In this document: positions 56,009 to 64,000 of the stretch, piece by piece
Numbering within the stretch: position 1 is the stretch's first letter
Layout of the letters: every line of letters begins with the position of its first letter
Source: Sabethes cyaneus
Taxonomy: Eukaryota; Arthropoda; Insecta; Diptera; Culicidae
Assembly (NCBI RefSeq): GCF_943734655.1
Contig: NC_071355.1
Coordinates: 33,629,464 to 33,693,463 of the forward strand
DNA length: 64,000 nt
Direction: 5' to 3'
Program-made: the position numbers and the translations under genes
The notes under the pieces: model-generated
The model's input: the letters and a program-made list of their open reading frames with translations, nothing else
Told to the model about the DNA's origin: nothing
The model's database searches: none

Positions 56009-56459
56009 ACAAATATTTGTTCTTATCTTCAGTCCTATTTTCTCTTTTCTCCATGCTCTCCATGCGTTCCTTCTTTCCCGTTTTCAGTCTTTTCTTCTCT
56101 TTTTTCGTTTATTTTTTGTTTTCAGTTTTCGTATTTTTCTAACTCGTTTTATCTCCTTTCCTTCTCGTTTTTCGTCTTTGTCTGTCTGACCGTTTTCCTC
56201 TATTTGAAGCCCCGTTTTCCGGGTTTTCTGTGTATTCATCCGGTTTTCTCGGTTTTTTATATTTCCTCTCCGGTTTTACTTTTTTATATTCCGTTTTGTT
56301 TCGTTTTTTTCGTTTACTTCTTTGCTATTCTGTTTTTATTTTGTTTGTCGTACATATTGTTTTTCTTCTGTTCCTCCGTTCCATTCTTCCCTTTATCATG
56401 CCTTTTTTCCTCTCTTTCTGTCACGTTCTGTTTTTATTTTCTGGTTTATTTCTTTTGTC
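56009..56459. repeat. Pyrimidine-rich low-complexity tract
   Basis: Continuation of 55036-55920 up to the Helentron-like element. Confidence 0.8.
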
Positions 56460-56596
56460 TTCTTTTTTGCCTTTCTACTATATAAATATATAGTATAAAG
56501 GTATAGAAATCACTTGGAAAACCGGAAATGGAAAGAAGGTCCTGCGGGCCGAATGTCATATGCCATTCGACTCAGTTTCGAAAACTGAGCATTTTC

Positions 56597-56608
56597 TGTG
56601 TGTGTGTA

Positions 56609-56668
<60 letters not shown>

Positions 56669-56680
56669 TGTGTGTATGTG
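56597..56680. repeat. (GT)n microsatellite near the Helentron-like 3' end
   Basis: Near-perfect GT array with two GTAT interruptions, at the position equivalent to the CA arrays of the other subfamily. Confidence 0.95.
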
Positions 56681-57202
56681 ACGCTTTTAATCTCACTCAC
56701 TTTTCTCGGAGATGGCTGGACCGATTTTAATGTTCTTAGTGTCAAATGAAAGGTCTAGGTGTCCCATTGGTCGCTATTGAATTTCATACTGATCGGACTT
56801 TTAGTTCAAAAGTTATGTATAAAAATACGAAAAATATGGGACTTCATTATCTCATAGGTCCCTTAACCGATTTGAACAAAATTGATTGCATATGAAAGAG
56901 GAGCCGTGCAAACCCTTAACTTCCAAATTTCATGATGATTGGACTTGTAGTTTGAAAGTTACATAAAGAAATGTGAAAAAATAGTATTTAAAACATATTT
57001 TTGTAACATATAAGCATTAATTCAATGAAAAACATCACACATTTTATTATTATTTGAAAATTACTGCTGAGATCTATCAAACAAAACCGAGTTATTGAAA
57101 ATCGGACGGTTCATTCAAAAGTTATTTAAACTTTAACATTTAAGCACCGTATATTAAACCGTTAAAACGTGTGAAATCAAAACAAATGTTAATAGTATTC
57201 AA

Positions 57203-57347
57203 TGTGTGTGATATATGAGTGTATGTATGTATGTGTGTATAAATGTATGTATGTATGTGTGTATGTATGTATGTGTGTATGTATGTATGTATGTGTGTAT
57301 GTATGTATGTATGTATGTATGTATGTATGTATGTGTGTGTGTATGTG
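57203..57347. repeat. (TATG)n/(TGTG)n microsatellite
   Basis: Tetranucleotide GTAT array with GTGT variants inside the second-subfamily Helentron-like element. Overlapping frames on both strands are artefacts. Confidence 0.95.
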
Positions 57348-59536
57348 GTGACAATTCGCAATTTTTAAATTTGCATTTAAATTCAAGAAAAGTAAGAAAC
57401 ATGTCAATTGTCTGAAGTTTTTGAAGCCTCTTAGTGGAATACGAACTTTGAAATCAAAGAAAAGAAAAAACTTTTACCGACTAAATTCCACTATTTAAGG
57501 GGAAACCGAAAGTGGCTCATAGATGACTGGATAAATGGCTACCATTCGAAGCATGTATTGTTTTGCGCCTTAAAAATGCATCTGTATTGGCAGAGCACGC
57601 TTTCGCCACGTAATCAGTGCTTCCAGCGCTGTTATAATGTCCTAAAACTTGTAATTCAATTTATCGATCTGCTGTGTATCAATAAACGCTCAGCAAAACA
57701 TAATTGCTAATGGAAAATAAATTTAACTGAACATATCGATCATTACGTGTTCATAAAAGCGACCAATGTATAATTTGGAATTAGTTAATAGATATTTGGT
57801 TACGCACATATTTCGTTGAACTAGCGATTTCCGAAAAAGCAGCAACACAGTATCAAACTTTCATCACATCAATGAGCTTTTAAAGAGCTTTCAACTTTCG
57901 CCGCATCGATGAGCTTAGAGTGAAATAAACAAACAAAACGCAAACGCAGGAATCAAAAACGCAATCCGATGCAAGCGGATTAATTAAACATCCTAGTGAT
58001 CCTACGCATTATTCAGTTGCTGCTGTTAATTTTGATTGAATCGGAATGCCTTGATAAAGAAAACAAACCCTTTTTCGGGATGTTTGTAGTTAGTGCGGTT
58101 GGCTGCGGATCAGCTGTTTATGTTTGCAAGCTCCGCTATTTGACATATATTACCAATACTAATGCAATATTCAAATAAACGTTTAGGTTTTTAACGAACA
58201 CATGAGATGTACAGTACAGTGTTTGTCGCACTAACACAATAACGTTAGCCACTTTCGGTTCCGCCTTAATATTTATTCGCGACAGATACGTATACGCTTT
58301 GAAATAAGACACTGATGAAGCCTGCACGTCGTAGGCGAACTACGTATCTGTTGCAAATAAATATTAAATAGTGGGATTCAATCGAAAAGTTTTTTCTTTT
58401 CTTTGATTTCAGATTTTAATGGTCATTTTGTTCACTTGCTGTTACTCACAATTGTACAAGAAAAGCAAAAAGCGAAGAAAAGAAGTTAAATTAAGCATGT
58501 AGGTATAGTGGTATAAAGGATTAAAAATACAAGTGAGTTGATTTTTCCAAATAAATTTATACAAATTTCAAACAAATTTTGCGCATCAATAGATGCTCTT
58601 TTTAATCAATAGATACTAGAGCTTAGAAATGTTATATGAAAAATAGGAAGTAAACGTTGCACGGTAGAAATTTTGTAAGATTTGTTTTCGTTAGTGATAT
58701 TTTAAAGTACAGATGTCTTATGTCATGTATCATGTTTTAATAAATAAATCAAAAATGACAAGCACTGGAAATCATATCGATCATATTTCCCATTCTCAAG
58801 CATGTTTGTGACGCAGCATTTGCACTATTTCTCGACCTCATCTTGTTTTCCTAACCCTCTAACATTGAAAAAAGGTTGCGTTCAAGCTAATGATTATCTT
58901 TGCATGAAAGTACATTCAAAAGAAGCTTAAGTTTCGATTTTCATGCAAAAATAATTATCTGAATGAGCGCCAGCTAAGAAAAAGTTCAATTTCTCTTTTT
59001 CATATCTAATGCTCTATTCAGTTATTTTTTCTAATTCAGATATATTGCAAAATTGAAGCGAAGCAAACTAATAGTAAAATTTTGAGATTAATCATTTTGT
59101 TGTCGATATCCTTTTTCTTCAAAAGCGAAGTACAATAATAATTTTTCTGAACTCTTGTTTTTCAAAGATGCTAGCTTTTGTACACATGGTATTAATATCA
59201 AAATATCAAAAAATCTGCTGTGAACACATATTTTATATAGTCAATTCAAAACAAGTTTCATATGTGGCTCTGAAGCCCGAAAGTTAACGCCGACCGATTA
59301 TAAAACTAAATAGGGTGTTACAAGTATTTACGCACCCAAGGAAAGAAAATTTAATTATTCTACGCAATGCGTTGAGAATTTTACTGGCAAATAAGGATTT
59401 TGAGGAATACGGAACGGATATTTAAAAATATAGTCAAGTTAATTATAAATAGATGTTCCTGAGAAATTAAATAATGATTATTGTGGCAGTAGAAAGGCTA
59501 GGTCACGCCGCTAGGTGGATTAATTCGGGTTTTTAT

Positions 59537-59680
59537 TTTACTCTCATTTTATTTTGTTTTATGTCCCGTTTTGTTTCATTTTTTCTGTTTCTCTGTTCTT
59601 CTGTTCCAGTATTTACTCTTTTTCTTATTCTCCTTCTATCCCGTTTTTCTCCTCTTTTGTCCCATTAATTCTCTACGGGT
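59537..59680. repeat. Pyrimidine-rich low-complexity tract
   Basis: TTTTGTTTC/TTCTGTTTC sequence resuming after the Helentron-like element, so the element sits inside one large pyrimidine domain. Confidence 0.7.
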
Positions 59681-60540
59681 ATAAAATAGGGAAGACAACT
59701 AGGAAAAAGCACCCAATTTAGCTTTAGCCTTCCCAACCCCCTGCCTAGCGCCTCCACCTGGCCATATCTGGAAATACTTCAATTTGTATAATTGAGTAGC
59801 CAAGCTAGGAGGTGCGGGGTCGGCCGGTTTTCAGTTCCTAACCTTACAAACGCAGTTTTAGGCAACCATTAAACCACGCGACTTTATTTTCAAGTATTAT
59901 ACGATATAAATTAATATTTTTGTTAAACTAATCTATTTTCAGAGAGCGAAATAAGGCGCTATATCCTTGGCTAATTGAAGTCTGGCTTCTGGTCTAAATG
60001 CCATTAGTTCATCCCTGAGGGTCCGGAGTATCACTTAGCCTTTATTAGCAAAGATACTCCCAACGACTGTAAATAAACCATTATTTATGTAATAGGAAGC
60101 GTTGGTACGGGAGGTCCACGCTTTCTTCCTTCCCCTTGATTTCAAGGAGTTCAATGGAATTAGGTATTTTTGCTGGTTACACTTGATTCCTTGGAATTTT
60201 CTTTGCGGTACATGCTGCGCAGTTGGCCTGGCCGTTGATAAGAAAAATGATTGATTCAAGTAATCGTCATTTTCCAGCATGCCTTCAAGAATTGGCTGCG
60301 TTAGTGTGAGATTAGATTAGATTCGATTAGCTTTTGTCCCATTTATTCTCTGGTCAGTTTATCCTGATTCTCCTGTTCTCTTCGGCTTTTTTAGGTTTGT
60401 TTTTTGCTTTTTTTGGTATGCCAGAAGGGCATTGGGTTAAAAGGCCACTGCGACAGTCTTAATGATCGTCTTTTGTGGCAGACCCCGATTGCTGTACACA
60501 GTTTATGGACCGCTCATACCCATTGATGGAGTTGAGCGGG
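59681..60540. other. Unassigned unique block within the pyrimidine domain
   Basis: Starts with a GC-rich segment and includes an AGATTAGATTAGATTCGATT run (about 60311-60330) that resembles a LINE tail, and a segment at 60415-60550 with self-complementary pieces. An 81-codon minus-strand frame (60035-60280) has no recognisable domain. Possibly fragments of unrecognised mobile elements. Confidence 0.4.
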
Positions 60541-62131
60541 TGTTTTTCGCTTACCCTGTTTTCTGATTTTTCAGTTTCCTATGATTTCTCTGTTTTCTGC
60601 CTTCCCTATTTTCTCTGTTTTCTGTTTTTTTAGTTTTCTCTATATTCGGTCTTCTCCGTTTTTTTCTGTTTTCTGATTTCTCAGTTTTCTATGTTTTCCG
60701 CTTGCCCAGTTTTTCTACCTAGTTTTATGCTCTCTTTTTTGCCTTTCCTGTTTTCTCTGTTATTTTTTTTTGTTTTCACTGTTTTTTTGGTATTTCCGTT
60801 TTCTGCCTCCCCTGTTTTTTCTGTTCTCTGATTTCTCAGTTTCCTGTGTTTTTCACTAACCCTGTTTTTCTGTTTCTGACTTTCCTCTTTTCTCTGTTTT
60901 CTGCTTCTCTTGATTTTTCAGTTCGCCTAACCTGTTTTCTTTGTTGTCTGCATTATCAGTTCTCTCCTTTTTCGGATATTTATGTTTTCTCTGTTGTTTG
61001 CTTCTTCTGTTTTCTCTGTTTTAGTGATTTCTCAGTTTTTTTTTGTTTTCTGATTTCACAATTTTCTCTGATTTCTGCTTACTCTGTTATCTCTGATTTT
61101 CTGATTTCTCAGAAAGCTCTGTTTTTCGCTCATCCTGTTTTCTCTGTTTTCTGCCTTTCCTTTTGTTCTGATTTTTCTGCTTTCTTTGTTTTCTACTTTC
61201 CCTGTTTTCTGTTTTCTCAGTTTTCACTGTTTATCGTTTAGCCTGTTTTCTCTGTTTTCTGCTTATCTGTTTTCGGATTTTTCTGCTTTCGTTCTTGTTT
61301 TCTCTGTTTTCTGATATCATAAATTTCTCGGTTTTCTACTTACTCTGTTTTCTGTTTTCTGCCATCCTCTTTTCTTGTTTTCTTATTTTTCAGTTTTTTC
61401 TGTTTTCTGATTTTTCAGTTTTCTCTGTTTTCTGATTTTTTAGTTTTCTCTGTTTTCTCCATTTTCTGATTCCTAAGTATTCTTTTCCCACCTGTTTTCT
61501 CTGTTTTCTGCTTTCCCTGTTTTCGCTGTTTTCCGATTTTTCAGTTTTATCTGTTTTTCGCTTACCTAATTTTGTCTGCCTTCCCTGATTTCTCTGTTTT
61601 CTGATTTCTCAGTTTCCGCTTATCCAGTTTTCTCTATTTTCTGATTTTTCTGTTATCGCTGTTGTTTGCTTCCCCTGTTTCCTCTGTGTTCTGGTTTCTC
61701 AGTTTTCTCTGTTTTTCAGGTTTCTTAATATTCTCTGTTTTCTACCATCTCTGTTTTCTCTGTTTTCTTATTTTTAAATTTCCTCTATTTTAAGCCTTCT
61801 CAGTTTTCTGTTTTCTTAGTTTGCACTGTCTTTCGCTTACCCTGTTTTCTCTGTTTTCTGATTTTTCAGTTTTCTGTTTTCCGCTCGAACAGTTTTCTCT
61901 ATTTTCTGATATCTCACTATTCTCTGTTTTATGATTTCTTAGTTTCCTTTGTTACCCTACTTTCTCTATGTTCTCTGCTTTCTTCCATCCCTGTTACCTG
62001 TTTGTCAGTTTTCTCCAAGTTCTTTTTTTGTTTTCTCTGTTTTCTTTGTTTTTTTTTGTTTTCTCCGTTTTCTGATGTCCCTGTTTTCTGATTTCTCTGT
62101 TGTCTTTGTTTTTTTGTTTCCTGTTTTCTAA
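60541..62131. repeat. Degenerate (CTGTTTTCT)n array, left part
   Basis: About 1.6 kb of diverged 9-bp CTGTTTTCT units with frequent CTGATTTTTCAG and TCAGTTTTCT variants. It is interrupted by a MITE at 62134-62970 and continues to about 63500. Confidence 0.85.
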
Positions 62132-62133
62132 TA

Positions 62134-62970
62134 CAGTAATGTTCCGATTTTGTCAGCTTGCGATTTTGTCTACCACGATTTTATCAGCTTTTTATCCCGA
62201 TTTTATCAGTCTATAAATTTTGTTTAACTTTAGTGCTTTTAGACATCATTTATACAACTTTTCAGCCTACTTGACATTATTGCGATTCTCTAGGGAGACT
62301 TTTTGAATGCAATGATGCCATCTTGCGAGTAATTCGGGGTCAAAGTTAGGGTATTTTTATAGTAAAAGTTCTATATTTCCTAAACCGGCAAAGATAGAGG
62401 TGTACTATATTCAGCAATGTTGTGTATTTTTACTATTTGTAAAACTTTATAAAACATGAAAAAGTCATACAACTACTACAAAAACTGCTGAAATAGAAAA
62501 ACTGATTTTACGAATTTTCATTTATGAAATAGAATAGAAATGGATTTTTTTTGCTGAAGAGATAGAAGGTTACTGTCTTCAGTAAAATTTCTTGTAATAA
62601 TCTGCTATAAAACTTTGCAGAACACATCAATGTGTAATACAATGGGAATAAAAATAAATTTTTTATTGCACTTTTAGGGGGATTAATTAAAATTTGAATT
62701 CCGCTGGACGATGGAAATTTTAATTTTAAGAAACTCTTTCAAGGTTCCATAAACCTAAAACCAAGTTTTCCCGGTCAATGCTATTGCGCACCAAAAAAGG
62801 TTGTGGACCAGTGTGCTGTGCCCGGTTCATTGAGCCTTCGGTTGACCAATTGAGGGTTAAAATTTATTTTTTAGTAGAAGTCTTCGATATTGCAAGGTCT
62901 TAAGTTTTGAATTTTCTCATTTTATTAGCCCAAAATTCAACATGGGGCTGATAAAATCGGAACATTACTG
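62134..62970. mobile_element. pogo-like MITE, family P2, copy 2 (837 bp)
   Basis: Starts CAGTAATGTTCCGATTTTGT and ends AAAATCGGAACATTACTG, with TA on both sides (62132-62133, 62971-62972). It is inverted relative to copy 1 (29850-30642). Interior shares GTGTGCTGTGCCCGGTTCAT with copy 1 (complement), and about 62325-62790 is homologous to the Helentron-like units. Inserted in the CTGTTTTCT array. Confidence 0.88.
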
Positions 62971-62972
62971 TA

Positions 62973-63500
62973 TATCAATTTTCTCTGATTTCTGCTTGCC
63001 CTGTTTTCTTTGTTTTCTGCCCTTCCTAGTTATCTTGATTTGATTTTTCTGTTTTCTACTTCCAATGTTTTCTCAGTTTTCACTGTTTTTCGCTTAACCT
63101 GTTTTCTCTGTTTTCTGCCTTTTCTGTTTTATCAGTTTTCTCGGTTTGTGGATTTCTTTCTTTTCTGACTCAGTTTCTTCTGTTTTCTGCTTACCTTATT
63201 TTGTCCGTTTCCTGCTTTTTTTGTTTTCTCTGGTTTTGCCTTTCCTGTTTTCTTTGTTTATTTTCTGTTCTCTAATACCTCAGTTTTGTCTGTTGTCTTA
63301 ATTTTCTGTTTTGTTTGTTTTTTTTTCTGTCTGCTCTGTTCTCTAATATCTCAGTGTTCTGTTTTCTGCCTTCCACGTTTTCTCTGTTTTTTGATTTCTC
63401 AGTTTTTTCTTGTTGTTCTTCTTTTCTCCTTTGTTCTCCATCTTTTTTCTAGTCTCCTTGTTATTTATCATGTCAGTTTTTATTCCTTTCTCTCTCGCGT
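62973..63500. repeat. Degenerate (CTGTTTTCT)n array, right part
   Basis: Continuation of 60541-62131 beyond the MITE. The 94-codon frame at 63286-63570 is a low-complexity artefact. Confidence 0.85.
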
Positions 63501-63514
63501 TTTCCTCTTGTTTG

Positions 63515-63722
63515 TAGTTTTTAGTCTTGACCTTGAAATGCGGTCATACATATATATTAATATTTTTTGAAACGATGGTTCTACAATTGATGAAGGGACG
63601 GTAGGGGAGAGAAATGAAAATTTTTGGTGATGGTGGCGGTGGGTATTGGTTGCTACGCTTGACAAGTAGTCATTTTGACTCCTACCTTTTGCCCAATGCT
63701 GGAAGGTGCATGAGTCGAACCT
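63515..63722 (-). mobile_element. SINE-B, copy at right end
   Basis: On the minus strand: CGACTCATGCACCTTCCAGC, ATTGGGCAAAAGGTAGGAGT, CCCTACCGTCCCTTCATCAA, AAAAAATATTAATATATATG and ATTTCAAGGTCAAGACTAAA. This is the clearest complete body of the family in the window; the 5' head is absent. Confidence 0.82.
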
Positions 63723-64000
63723 TTTTTGTAACCCGTTTTCTTTCGTGCGTTATTCTGCTTTTTTCTCTCTCTGTCGCATTTATCTTTTTTTGTTTCTTTT
63801 TCCAGAAAGTAGCATGACATGGACTACTTCTAGAACCGTCGCCGTCGGTAAAAAAATTACTAACATTTTCATAAGAAACTGCTTGCTCTGCGTTGTTTTG
63901 ATCATGAGACATGAATGTTTATTAAAGTAAAACCTAGTTTTTTAGCTAACTCAGGAACAACAAAAAATGTAACCATGAAAATTTTGTTAGTAAAAAATTA
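63723..64000. other. Unassigned sequence at right edge
   Basis: Pyrimidine-rich to about 63800, then AT-rich. No gene or repeat recognised. Confidence 0.35.

Larger units (their letters stand above)
56460..59536 (-). mobile_element. Helentron-like element, second subfamily (3.1 kb)
   Basis: Read on the minus strand it starts AACCCGAATTAATCCACCTA, then GCCTTTCTAC (complement of 59489-59498). It ends with a GGCCCGCAGGACC hairpin-like block (56538-56550) and GTAGAAAGGC (complement of 56469-56478), a perfect 10-bp subterminal inverted repeat. The start matches that of the 32958-39102 units while the interior differs. Two microsatellites lie inside. No ORF, so non-autonomous. Confidence 0.72.

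Overview
The window looks like a gene-poor, transposon-saturated stretch of a dipteran genome, most probably a culicid mosquito. That reading rests on the mix of RTE-clade and CR1/Jockey-superfamily LINEs, a BEL/Pao relic, tRNA-derived SINEs, many MITEs with clean terminal inverted repeats, microsatellite-bearing Helentron-like units and a Helitron-like element with internal tandem repeats. No rRNA, no functional tRNA and no CRISPR array was seen. No host gene can be named. One short exon-like ORF with a plausible splice donor (40793-40871) is the best host-gene candidate.

Region by region. 1-5 kb: a 7-bp satellite whose decayed edge holds a full-length RTE-clade LINE on the minus strand (1655-4959), with a 994-residue endonuclease/reverse transcriptase ORF and a perfect 14-bp target-site duplication. 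5-16 kb: unique AT-rich DNA with RTE relics, a hAT-type MITE with 8-bp TSD, a TTAA foldback, a tRNA-derived SINE, an I-like LINE RNase H relic, a 0.9-kb MITE and a dead Tc1/mariner copy. 17-25.5 kb: an inverted-repeat structure, a SINE nested in a SINE, a truncated BEL/Pao element, a MITE, dispersed repeats and a second 7-bp satellite (AAAAAGT)n.

25.5-45 kb: non-repetitive blocks (25.8-27.9 and 39.4-42.7 kb) separated by degenerate purine-rich tracts, two pogo-like MITE families, a Helitron-like element and a head-to-tail trimer of ~2-kb Helentron-like units (32958-39102). 45-52.5 kb: an RTE graveyard in both orientations. It contains a 302-bp near-palindromic MITE, and a CR1-like LINE on the minus strand (about 47604-51658) that splits one RTE relic inside its reverse transcriptase region. 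52.5-55 kb is unique. 55-64 kb is a pyrimidine-rich low-complexity domain with a second Helentron-like subfamily (56460-59536) and a pogo-like MITE.

The coding capacity is therefore that of selfish elements. Autonomous LINEs supply endonuclease plus reverse transcriptase, SINEs presumably borrow that machinery, and MITEs and Helentron-like units depend on absent transposases or Rep/helicases. The layering gives relative ages: SINE-A is younger than SINE-B, CR1 is younger than the RTE relic it splits, and the 1.7-4.9 kb RTE is recent. All family names come from motif recognition by eye; nothing was searched against a database.
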